Of a stretch of DNA of 64,000 nt, positions 6,612-14,947 are shown piece by piece. This stretch comes from an uncultured Lachnospiraceae bacterium (lineage in GTDB: Bacteria; Bacillota; Clostridia; Lachnospirales; Lachnospiraceae). The notes beneath the pieces were generated by a model that saw nothing but the letters and a program-made list of their open reading frames with translations, was not told the origin of the DNA and made no database searches. Each line of letters begins with the position of its first letter. The first letter of the stretch is position 1. The translations under genes and the position numbers were made by a program. The stretch spans positions 44,721 through 108,720 of the forward strand of contig CAQGLR010000008.1 of NCBI GenBank assembly GCA_948794795.1. The letters run 5' to 3'.

Positions 6612-8105
6612 ATGGATAAAATGTTATACATGGTAATAACTGGTTCGTTTCTGATTATAGTAATTATGTGTTTCAGGCATTTCTTCCAAAACCAGGTTCC
6701 AAAACGGTTTATGGTATTTTTATGGATTTTTGCTATAGCACGTTTACTTTTACCAATTTCCATTCCAGTCAGGCTTTCATCAGCCACTTACTGGAATATA
6801 ACAGAAACATCCTGCCAGCAACATATAAGTAACAATAATTCATATAATAAGCTTATTGATGGACATACAATATGCAACAGCGGTACAAATTCTGGTAAAA
6901 CAGTAAAACCAGCACCAGAAACAGTATTTTTACTAAAAAATATTCTTTTTACTTTATGGCTGTCAATAGCTGTTTTTCTTGCTATAAGAATTTGCATAAA
7001 GCACATTCAAAGCTGCAGGCTATACAATATATCACTTCCATTTTGTGAAGAAAGAGCTGCTAAATGGTTACAGGCACATCATAGTTTCCGTAAAATAGAT
7101 TTGCGTAAATCTGAATTAATAAAAAGCCCATTGACTTATGGAATTATCCATCCAGTAATTTTACTTCCTTCTGGAACAGACCTGGATGAAGAAGAATTTC
7201 TATGTATTATGGAGCATGAATGGATACATATACGCAGATGGGATGTCCTTGTAAAATACTTGCTATACCTGACAGTATGCATCTACTGGTTCAATCCACT
7301 GGTATGGATAATGGCTATACTGATGGACAGGGATATAGAAATGGCTTGTGATGAAGAGGTTATAAAAAAATATCCTGGCAGTTTTAAGAAAACTTATGCA
7401 CTTATTTTAATCCGTATGGCAGAAAACCGCCAGAACTCTGTTGGTCCAGTTAATGCTTGTTTCTCCAGGCATTCAGAAATAGAAGAAAGGATTTGGTCAA
7501 TTATGAAAACAAAGAAATATTCATGGAAAGCAGCAGCTTTGGCAGCCGGAATGCTTTGTTGTACAATAACAGCATTTACAGTTTCAGCACAAGGAACACC
7601 AGAAAAAATAAATATAAATACAACAGAAACACAGATAAAAGAAACAGAAACTACAGATAAACAAACCATAACTGGCAATACAGAAAACCAGCAAACAATT
7701 ATTGATACTAAAACTACAGAAAAAAACGAAACAGGTGCTATAAATGAACAGATTGTCAAAATAGCACAAAAATATATAGGCAATCCTTATAAACATGGTG
7801 GAACAGATTTAACCACTGGTGTTGACAGCATAGGATTTGTAAAGGCAATTTATGGACTAGCTGGAATTAAATTGCCAGCAGATATCAATGAACTGGCCGC
7901 TACCGGGACAGAAACTTCATTAACAGAATTATCTGCAGGAGATATCATAATATACAGCGGAACAGCTTTAGAAGACAAATTATCACATGCAGCTATTTAT
8001 GATGGAAATGGACAAGTAATACATGCCAGCAATATGAAGGAAGGCATAAAAATTTCTGATTTAAATTACAGGGAAATATGCATGGCTATAAAAATTTTAA
8101 AATAA
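6612..8105 (+). CDS. BlaR1-like M56 membrane metallopeptidase with C-terminal inactive NlpC/P60-like domain
   Basis: 497 residues. Membrane segments lie near 4-22, 32-50, 110-130 and 305-325. The M56 zinc site is HEWIH (202-206), with a downstream DRDIEMACDEEV motif as in BlaR1. After the last membrane segment comes a Thr/Glu-rich linker (about 328-375) and then an NlpC/P60-like domain (KIAQKYIGNPYKHGG, GFVKAIYGLAGIKLP, LSAGDIIIY, LSHAAIYDGNGQVIHASN). The catalytic Cys of the usual DCSGF motif is Ser406 here (DSIGF), while the His of LSHAAIY is kept. BlaR1 proper ends in a penicillin-binding sensor domain; here the sensor is probably a peptidoglycan-peptide binder. Translated with blaI from one promoter. 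Confidence 0.85.
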   Translation: MDKMLYMVITGSFLIIVIMCFRHFFQNQVPKRFMVFLWIFAIARLLLPISIPVRLSSATYWNITETSCQQHISNNNSYNKLIDGHTICNSGTNSGKTVKPAPETVFLLKNILFTLWLSIAVFLAIRICIKHIQSCRLYNISLPFCEERAAKWLQAHHSFRKIDLRKSELIKSPLTYGIIHPVILLPSGTDLDEEEFLCIMEHEWIHIRRWDVLVKYLLYLTVCIYWFNPLVWIMAILMDRDIEMACDEEVIKKYPGSFKKTYALILIRMAENRQNSVGPVNACFSRHSEIEERIWSIMKTKKYSWKAAALAAGMLCCTITAFTVSAQGTPEKININTTETQIKETETTDKQTITGNTENQQTIIDTKTTEKNETGAINEQIVKIAQKYIGNPYKHGGTDLTTGVDSIGFVKAIYGLAGIKLPADINELAATGTETSLTELSAGDIIIYSGTALEDKLSHAAIYDGNGQVIHASNMKEGIKISDLNYREICMAIKILK

Positions 8106-8139
8106 ATCCTGAATCTTAACTTTACAGGATTATACAAGG

Positions 8140-8186
8140 AACAGGCTGCATAACTAAGGCACACTTTGTTTATGCAGCCTGTTTAT
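8140..8186 (+). terminator. Terminator after blaR1
   Basis: A perfect 14-base stem, AACAGGCTGCATAA (8140-8153) with TTATGCAGCCTGTT (8170-8183), followed by a short T-rich stretch. Confidence 0.75.
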
Positions 8187-8364
8187 TAATACCCATTACC
8201 ACAATCCAATAACGGCAGACAATTATTGAAAAGATACAATAAAATTTAATGGAATTGTATATATATCTATGATAAAATAATTATATTGGACAATTAAGCA
8301 AACCCAAACCACAATACCAGAAATACATACTTAACTGTTACTGGCAATTTAAGGAGAAAAACAT

Positions 8365-8781
8365 TTGGAAATAAAAGCTGTAACAAATAATGATAAAGAA
8401 TTTGTAATGAGCATTGCCAAACATATTAATGATACAGGTTATAATAACCTGGTATATACAAAATCTGGTTATGTTATATGGGAAAAAACCCAACGTACCG
8501 GAATAATAGTACACTGTATTTTGTGGGATAATATTCCATTTATGAACTTTTTATTTATTAAAGAAGAATACCGTAATAAAGGATTGGCAAAACAGGCAAT
8601 AATTAGCTGGGAAAATGAAATGAAAAACCAGGGCTATAAGATGACTTTGATTTCAACACAGGTTGATGAGGGAGCACAACATTTATACCGTAAACTAGGA
8701 TATATAGATTGTGGCGGATTGGTATTTAATAATACACCCTTTGACCAGCCTATGGAAATGTTTTTTAGAAAAGTTTTATAG
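8365..8781 (+). CDS. GNAT-family N-acetyltransferase
   Basis: 138 residues with a GNAT fold: strand MNFLFIKEEYRNKGLAKQAI (about 60-80; the R-N-K-G-L-A loop binds acetyl-CoA pyrophosphate), then MTLISTQVDEGAQHLYRKLGYID (about 98-118), the usual helix before the last strands. The substrate cannot be told from sequence. The start is TTG at 8365, with AAGGAGA ten bases upstream; no ATG fits. It stands alone, with the blaR1 terminator before it and a palindromic element after it. Confidence 0.85.
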   Translation: MEIKAVTNNDKEFVMSIAKHINDTGYNNLVYTKSGYVIWEKTQRTGIIVHCILWDNIPFMNFLFIKEEYRNKGLAKQAIISWENEMKNQGYKMTLISTQVDEGAQHLYRKLGYIDCGGLVFNNTPFDQPMEMFFRKVL

Positions 8782-8897
8782 AAAATAAATTCCCTTACTG
8801 TAATTATCATTTTAAAAAATGTATAATGAGTATAAAAACTTAATTTTATTAAAATACATAAACAGGATTTTATATGAAATAAATTAATCCGGGGAAA

Positions 8898-9205
8898 AAT
8901 CATTTATTTAAACAAACCTTAATAGACAGGGTGTTTTATGTGTATTTGAAAATTAAATTTATACAAAGATTATATCACTCTGGCAAGTTCCAAATGTTTT
9001 ACCAAAAGGCAGCTGTTATGAATACGCTGGTGCTTAAGTCCCGTATTAAATGTTTCTGTGAAACATTTGTTTCACAGAAACATTGGGGCTTTATGCACCA
9101 CTGCGTATTCATCCAAGCGCAAGCGGCTGCCGATGGTAAAATTTTGGAATTGCCAGAGCCACATAACCTGTAAGATATTTAATTTTCGCACATCCATAAC
9201 CTCCC
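8898..9205. mobile_element. MITE-like palindromic element, locus 2 (single copy)
   Basis: The central hairpin is clear: arm CTCTGGCAAGTTCCAAATGT (8978 on), then a GCAGCTG/CGGCTGC pair and paired GCTGGTGC/GCACCACTGC, closing with GGTAAAATTTTGGAATTGCC and AGAG at 9158. The AT-rich flanks are present but worn: the left end (CATTTATTTAAAC at 8901) only partly matches the terminal repeat seen elsewhere. Unlike the other loci it is not inside another copy. It ends at the last codons of the vanY-like gene. Confidence 0.65.
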
Positions 9206-9208
9206 CAT

Positions 9209-10033
9209 TTATAACCTCTGGTAAAATTCCTCTAATGTAATATGGTTTTCCCTTATATATTGTGCTGCCTCTTTCCCAACATACCTAAAGTGCCAAGGTT
9301 CAAAATTAACTCCTGTAACCTGTGTTTTATCTTCTGGATAGCGCAATATAAAACCATATTTATAACAATTTTCCCTAAGCCACTTATTACCAGGCTCTTC
9401 CGTCTGGGAAACATCCATATTAGTATTACCTGAACAAAGTATATCAAGTGCAAGCCCTGTCTGGTGTTCACTGCACCTTGCTGGCATAGTTTCCTTATAT
9501 ACTTCTTTTAATGCATCTTCATATGACATACCCTTATTTATAAATGCATTTACATCCTCATCAACAAGCCTCTGCTGTTTCTCAGGGCTTCTATAAGCAG
9601 AAGCTATCCAGTAACTATAACCATGTTCCTTTGCCTCTGCAAGCATATTTACTAAATCATCATAAAGATAAAAAGAAGCCTGTAACCTTCCATTACATAT
9701 ATACATTAAAAACGGGTTATAATCATATTCCAGCGGGTTATCCTTATTAGCAAGCACAAGCAGTTCTTTATTTTTATTAAAAATCTTAAGACACTTTTTA
9801 CTTTTCTTTTTATGAGAACCATTATTTATACCAATACTATCTTGTATGTTTGTATAAGAATCATTTAAACTGTCCTGCTTATTATAATTAGCTCTTAATT
9901 TTACATTATATTTTGCACTTTCTGTTAATTTTGCCTTACTGCCCCCTTTCAAAGCCATAAAACAAAACATTCCTAAAACCATTACCACACAAATTACACA
10001 ACATAATAAACTTTTAAATATTCTTTTAACCAT
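9209..10033 (-). CDS. vanY: D-alanyl-D-alanine carboxypeptidase, VanY/M15B family
   Basis: 274 residues: an N-terminal membrane anchor or signal (about 5-28), a variable Ser/Lys-rich linker, then an M15B domain with ASAYRSPEKQQ, the zinc motif SEHQTGLALDI and the second zinc motif FEPWHFRYVG. The family removes the terminal D-Ala from peptidoglycan stem peptides outside the cell. It lies just after an unknown membrane protein and a two-component system but has its own upstream gap of 158 bases. Its stop codon lies at the edge of a palindromic repeat element. Vancomycin resistance should not be assumed, as no vanHAX genes are present. Confidence 0.9.
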   Translation of the reverse strand: MVKRIFKSLLCCVICVVMVLGMFCFMALKGGSKAKLTESAKYNVKLRANYNKQDSLNDSYTNIQDSIGINNGSHKKKSKKCLKIFNKNKELLVLANKDNPLEYDYNPFLMYICNGRLQASFYLYDDLVNMLAEAKEHGYSYWIASAYRSPEKQQRLVDEDVNAFINKGMSYEDALKEVYKETMPARCSEHQTGLALDILCSGNTNMDVSQTEEPGNKWLRENCYKYGFILRYPEDKTQVTGVNFEPWHFRYVGKEAAQYIRENHITLEEFYQRL

Positions 10034-10191
10034 TCTGCTATTCTCCTTATCTAAAGTTACAATCTGGTTACAGCACCATTTTGTATTAAAAGCACTACTG
10101 TTACTCTTTACATATAAAACTTTAGATAATAATAGCTTCCTGCTGTATAATTTTTATTTCAAATTTGCATCATAAATGCATAATTACTATT

Positions 10192-11010
10192 TTATAATTT
10201 ATACTTTAAGTTAATTCCTATATGGACATACTCTTTTAAATCTGTATAAACCCATCTTCCGGCTTCAACTATTGTACCATCTTCAAATTCTATAAACCCT
10301 GCACTATAAACATTATTTATATCCGTCTGTTTAAATACTATAGTATTTCCTGATATATTATAATTAAAATAATTAAACAAACATTCTAAAAATGTGTAAT
10401 ATGGTTCTGTATACTCTGGACTCTCTTTTACATAATCATAACTTTGGGATTTCGCACTATTGGCAGCTTCATTACCAGCTTCAATATACAATTCATACGG
10501 AATTGTAAAATCATATATTTTATGGTATTCTTCATCAATATAAACTTCTATTTCACCTTTTTTTAACTTGTATACTGTTTTTATAAATGTTATTCCCTTT
10601 ATATTGTTGTTACCAGCAGACGGATATAACATATATTTTTCACATGAAGCTATTTTCCCTGTACGCAGCCGTATTTTTCTTTTTAATACACCACACTTAT
10701 ATAAAACATTAAATTCTTTTCTTATAATTTTATTTATATTTTTATAACTAATACTATTGTCATTTATTTTTACAGAATTATAACTGTTGCCAGCAGATGT
10801 TATTTTGCCTATTGCTTTTATTTTTTCTACAAAAGAGGTATATGATACTTCATATGCATCATAACTTGCATTTATATATTCCATCTTATCCAGAAGTTTC
10901 TTGTCTGTATAATCTGTATAATAACCTGGCAGAACCATTGCAAGTGTAAACAGCAGGCACACAAGTATAATGCCTGCTGCGGTACTTATAACCTGTCTTT
11001 TTTTATTCAT
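10192..11010 (-). CDS. Membrane-anchored protein of unknown function in the two-component operon
   Basis: 272 residues: a short basic start, one membrane segment at about 10-30, then about 240 residues predicted outside the cell with many Tyr and Asn and alternating beta-type sequence. I recognise no family. Its start overlaps the end of the histidine kinase gene by eight bases, so it is made along with the kinase and may be its extracellular accessory or sensor protein. The YDFTIPYELYIEAGNEAANSAK part resembles secreted substrate-like repeats but has no catalytic motif that I can see. Confidence 0.8.
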   Translation of the reverse strand: MNKKRQVISTAAGIILVCLLFTLAMVLPGYYTDYTDKKLLDKMEYINASYDAYEVSYTSFVEKIKAIGKITSAGNSYNSVKINDNSISYKNINKIIRKEFNVLYKCGVLKRKIRLRTGKIASCEKYMLYPSAGNNNIKGITFIKTVYKLKKGEIEVYIDEEYHKIYDFTIPYELYIEAGNEAANSAKSQSYDYVKESPEYTEPYYTFLECLFNYFNYNISGNTIVFKQTDINNVYSAGFIEFEDGTIVEAGRWVYTDLKEYVHIGINLKYKL

Positions 11011-12409
11011 TTCTATCCTTCCTGAACTTTAATATAACCTGTGTACCACAGCCTTCCTTGCTTTTTATTTCAAATCCAGCATTGTGCAGATGTGCAATTT
11101 TAACACATAAAGCAAGCCCGATGCCTGCACCGCCTTCTTTTCTTGCACGTGATTTATCCACCATATAAAAAGCATCTGTAATCTTTTTAATCTCACTCTC
11201 TGGTATACCGCAGCCATTGTCTTTTACCCAGAAACAATATCCATTACTTTCATTCCTTCCTTCCAGAATAATGCTTCCATCCGCCCCACATGCCTTACGT
11301 GCATTATCAACCAGGTTTAAAAAAAGCGATTCCAGTAAATCCATATCACCATATATAACTCCTTGTCCTACTTTTGTAACAAGGGAAATTCCTTTAGGTT
11401 TTAAAAGATATTCTGTATTCTTTTTTATCTTTTCTTCCAGTTCTTTTGTATCTACAGCTGCCATTTCTATCTTCTGCCTGCCAGCAAAAGAAAGTTCCAT
11501 CATTTTATAAGCGAGCCTTTCAAGACGCTTGCCCTCCTTAAAAATATAACTAGCAGATGTGATAATATCTTCTTTGGACAAATCCATTGAACGCAGCATA
11601 TCAGAATAACCAATAATAGATGTAAGCGGGGTCTTAAGTTCATGTGAAAATGCTTCTGTAAATTCCTCCTGCCTTCTCGCATCTTCCTCCAGCTTGTGTA
11701 TATTATCTTCAAGCTGCCCTGCCATACTGTTAAAGTCATTGACAAGTGCTGTTACCTCATCATTGCCAGACGGCTTTACACGTCTCTGGTAATTGCCACC
11801 TGCCAGGTCTCTTGTTGCCACAGAAAGTTTTCTTACAGGCCTTGTAAAACTTATTGAAAATAAAAAAGATAAAACTGCCGAAAATATAAATAATACTACA
11901 AGTGCAAACCTGTAATTTTTATATAATATTTCCCTGTCCTCAAATATAAAATCTATTTCTTTATTTATGCCAATATAATAATTTCCTGCTTTGCTTTTAA
12001 CTTCAAAAAAACATTCTATAAAATAACTTCCATTATGTTCTGATATACTATATATACCATAATTGTCCTTCTGTCCTGCATTAACCAATGTACTTTCATA
12101 ACCACTGCTATTATATATAATTTCCCTGGATTCGTTATAAACAACTACGCTATTATTATTTTCAAGGTTTTTTTCAAGTGATTTTGTTATTTCAGCAACT
12201 GCCATATCAGAAGCTTTGTACCCGTCAGGAAGCCCATCAAGTGAAGCCGTAACAGCATACAATAAAATATGCATTTCTTCCACACTTCTGTCAGTTTCCC
12301 TTTCTAGCGAAGACTTAAATGGTATATTTATAATTATATTTCCAAATACCATAAATGCTGCTGTTACAAAACATAACATTGTTATAAATAATTTCCAGAA
12401 TAACCTCAT
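11003..12409 (-). CDS. Sensor histidine kinase (HAMP-HisKA-HATPase)
   Basis: 468 residues. Two membrane segments (about 5-28 and 163-188) frame an extracellular sensor domain. HAMP follows (about 188-240), then the phosphoacceptor FSHELKTPLTSIIGYSDM (His at about 257) and ATPase motifs NLVDNARKA, VKDNGCGIP and GGAGIGLALC. The start overlaps the response regulator stop by four bases (ATGA), a typical coupled pair. The pair belongs to the EnvZ/OmpR class. Its neighbours, a D-Ala-D-Ala carboxypeptidase and an ABC exporter, fit cell-envelope stress control, but this is inference. Confidence 0.93.
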   Translation of the reverse strand: MRLFWKLFITMLCFVTAAFMVFGNIIINIPFKSSLERETDRSVEEMHILLYAVTASLDGLPDGYKASDMAVAEITKSLEKNLENNNSVVVYNESREIIYNSSGYESTLVNAGQKDNYGIYSISEHNGSYFIECFFEVKSKAGNYYIGINKEIDFIFEDREILYKNYRFALVVLFIFSAVLSFLFSISFTRPVRKLSVATRDLAGGNYQRRVKPSGNDEVTALVNDFNSMAGQLEDNIHKLEEDARRQEEFTEAFSHELKTPLTSIIGYSDMLRSMDLSKEDIITSASYIFKEGKRLERLAYKMMELSFAGRQKIEMAAVDTKELEEKIKKNTEYLLKPKGISLVTKVGQGVIYGDMDLLESLFLNLVDNARKACGADGSIILEGRNESNGYCFWVKDNGCGIPESEIKKITDAFYMVDKSRARKEGGAGIGLALCVKIAHLHNAGFEIKSKEGCGTQVILKFRKDRNE

Positions 12410-13071
12410 ATATCTTCCCCTGGCACAAACCTGTATCCAACTTTATATACAGCTTCAATATTCCCCTCAAGCCCTGCTTTCTTGCGCAAACGCTGCACAT
12501 GCAGGTCAACTGTCCTGCTGTCACCCATATACGGGCTGTCCCACACACGTTCATATATAGTTTCCCTGTAAAGTGCTGTGCCAGGGTTTCTTGCAAAAAG
12601 CAGCAGAAGGTCAAATTCTTTATACGTAAGTTTAAGGATTGTACCATCCTTCTTTACTATCCTTGCTGTAGTATCTATGTTAAGCCCTGCTATATTTATA
12701 TACCTTCCCGTTTTATTAAAACGCCTTAACACATTCTCAACCCTGGCAAGAAGCTCAAGCACTTCAAATGGTTTGGTAATATAATCATCTGCACCTGATT
12801 TTAAACCTTTTACTTTATCTTCAGTAGTACCCTTAGCTGTAACAAAAATAACAGGTACTTCAAGTGACTTCGCATAAGAAAGCAGTTCATACCCATTAAT
12901 TCCAGGAAGCATTATATCAAGCAGGCATAAATCATAATTATTTTCAGAAAGCTTGTCTGCACCTTCATCACCACTACAGGCTAAATCACACTGGTATCCT
13001 GCTTTAGTTAAGTTCATACGGATTAATGCAGCAATAGCCTCTTCATCTTCTACAATTAAAATTTTATTCAT
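12406..13071 (-). CDS. OmpR-family response regulator
   Basis: 221 residues: receiver domain 1-115 (acidic pocket VEDEE, phosphorylated Asp in LCLLDIMLPG, VIFVTAKG, DYITKPFE) and a winged-helix output domain (about 125-220; LTYKEFDLLLLFARNPG, YMGDSRTVDLHVQRLRKK). It pairs with the kinase downstream. Its own ribosome site is weak; a short upstream reading frame with a good AGGAGG site ends on its start codon (ATGAATAA), so it may depend on translational coupling. It lies 119 bases after the ABC exporter genes on the same strand. Confidence 0.93.
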   Translation of the reverse strand: MNKILIVEDEEAIAALIRMNLTKAGYQCDLACSGDEGADKLSENNYDLCLLDIMLPGINGYELLSYAKSLEVPVIFVTAKGTTEDKVKGLKSGADDYITKPFEVLELLARVENVLRRFNKTGRYINIAGLNIDTTARIVKKDGTILKLTYKEFDLLLLFARNPGTALYRETIYERVWDSPYMGDSRTVDLHVQRLRKKAGLEGNIEAVYKVGYRFVPGEDI

Positions 13072-13190
13072 AATTTACCGCCATTTTCACCATACAAAAC
13101 AGGAAGAGCATCCTTTCAGATAACTCCTCCTGGTTGTAATTTTTATATAATTTATAACTATTTTGCATCATTTTTGTATCTATATTATTA

Positions 13191-14933
13191 TTATGCGAAC
13201 TGGCTATTATAAAGATTAGCATAAAATCCGCCTTTTTTAAGCAGGTTCTCATGGTTGCCTTGTTCAATTATATTGCCATCTTTCATAACAAGTATTATAT
13301 CTGCATTTTGTATTGTAGATAAACGGTGTGCAACTATAAAACTGGTCCTGCCTTCCATAAGCTTTGCAAATGCATTCTGTATCTTTAATTCTGTACGGGT
13401 ATCTATTGAAGATGTTGCCTCGTCAAGAATAAGCATAGGCGGGCTGCATAACATTACCCTTGCTATACATAAAAGCTGCTTCTGTCCCTGTGAAAGATTG
13501 CTTCCATCTTCCTTTACAATAGTATCATAACCATCTGGAAGCCTTTTTATAAAACTATGTGCATGTGATGCTTTAGCTGCTTCTATTGCTTCTTCCTTTG
13601 ATGCATCTGGCTTTCCTATTACAATATTGTCAAATATTGTACCATCCTTAATCCATGTTTCTTGTAGTACCATTCCTATATTGCCTCTAAGGCTTTGGCG
13701 TGTCATCTGCCTTATATCTGTACCATCAACCTTAATACTTCCGCTGCCCACATCATAAAATCTCATAATAAGGTTTATAACTGTAGTCTTCCCACAGCCT
13801 GTAGGCCCAACTATAGCTACACGCTGTCCTGGTTTTACATGCAGGTTAAACCCTGTTATAAGCTTTTTATCTGGTACATATGAGAAATGTACATTATCAA
13901 ATACTACTTCACCTTTAACTGTATCTGGTGCTTTGGCATCCTTGGCGTCTGGCACCTGTGGCTTTTCTTCTATAAGTTCAAATACACGTGCTGCACATGC
14001 AAGCGCATTCTGCAGTTCTGTTATAACACCTGATATTTCATTAAATGGCTTTGTATACTGGTTGGCATACCCAAGGAAGCATGAAAGCCCTCCTACTGTA
14101 AGATATCCATTTAATACAAACAATGCACCTGTAATTCCAACACCTGCATATACAAGATTATTTACAAATCTTGTCGCAGGGTTTGTAATAGATGAATAAA
14201 ATGTTGCATCAAGTGAATATTTCTTAAGCCTTCCATTTATTTCACTAAATTTCTCCAATGCTGCATCTTCATGGCTATACGCCTGCACTACCTTCTGGCT
14301 GCCTACCATCTCATCAATAAGTGAAGTCTGTTCCCCTCTGGCAGCTGACTGCAGCTGGAACATTTTATATGTCCTTCTTGAAATAAATCCTGCTACAAAA
14401 AATGAAAGCGGGGTTACAATTACAACTACTAAAGTTATCCATACATTAATACTTAACATAAACAAAAGAGTACCTATAATTGACAAAACTCCTGTAAATG
14501 CCTGCGTAAAACCCATAAGAAGGCCATCTGCAAACTGGTCAGCATCCGCAATAATACGGCTTACTATATCACCTGGCGCATGTGCATCAAGATATTTAAG
14601 TGGAAGTATTTCCATCTTGCTAAATGCATCTTCCCTTATATCCTTTACTACCCTGTATGTTATCTTGTTGTTACATATATTCATAATCCATTGTGAAATA
14701 CCTGTTGCACATATTATAACAGCCATCCTGCCTATAAGCCCTGCAAGCTTTTCAAAATCCACCTGTCCTTTTCCTATCATATAATCTACTGCATCACCTG
14801 TAAGGATAGGCAGGTATAAAGTAAGTACAACTGTCACTGCTGCAAAAAAAAGCGATAATATAACTGATATCCTGTACTTTTTTATATATTTTAAAACTTT
14901 CTTTATAGTATCATTATTTTTTCCCTTTTTCAT
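13191..14933 (-). CDS. ABC exporter, fused membrane/ATPase subunit B
   Basis: About 580 residues: six-helix exporter membrane domain (about 20-320) then an ATPase domain with Walker A GPTGCGKTT, signature LSQGQKQLL, Walker B LILDEATSSID and the H-loop VAHRLST. ATG at 14933, with GGAGG at seven bases, is preferred over an ATG four codons upstream that lacks a ribosome site. It follows the subunit A gene by 14 bases. The two form a heterodimeric type IV exporter; this subunit carries the consensus catalytic Glu. Substrate unknown: drug, lipid or peptide are all possible. Confidence 0.92.
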   Translation of the reverse strand: MKKGKNNDTIKKVLKYIKKYRISVILSLFFAAVTVVLTLYLPILTGDAVDYMIGKGQVDFEKLAGLIGRMAVIICATGISQWIMNICNNKITYRVVKDIREDAFSKMEILPLKYLDAHAPGDIVSRIIADADQFADGLLMGFTQAFTGVLSIIGTLLFMLSINVWITLVVVIVTPLSFFVAGFISRRTYKMFQLQSAARGEQTSLIDEMVGSQKVVQAYSHEDAALEKFSEINGRLKKYSLDATFYSSITNPATRFVNNLVYAGVGITGALFVLNGYLTVGGLSCFLGYANQYTKPFNEISGVITELQNALACAARVFELIEEKPQVPDAKDAKAPDTVKGEVVFDNVHFSYVPDKKLITGFNLHVKPGQRVAIVGPTGCGKTTVINLIMRFYDVGSGSIKVDGTDIRQMTRQSLRGNIGMVLQETWIKDGTIFDNIVIGKPDASKEEAIEAAKASHAHSFIKRLPDGYDTIVKEDGSNLSQGQKQLLCIARVMLCSPPMLILDEATSSIDTRTELKIQNAFAKLMEGRTSFIVAHRLSTIQNADIILVMKDGNIIEQGNHENLLKKGGFYANLYNSQFA

Positions 14934-14947
14934 CACTGCCTCCATTA

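Noticed and set aside
8931..9240. Open frames of 60-80 codons in the element at locus 2
   Set aside because: The same frames are partly found in each copy because of repeat identity; no start signals, and codon content is not gene-like.
13064..13267. 67-codon frame overlapping the ABC exporter and regulator genes
   Set aside because: The upstream part is antisense/out-of-frame shadow of the exporter end; only the last 15 codons with their own AGGAGG were kept as a possible leader.
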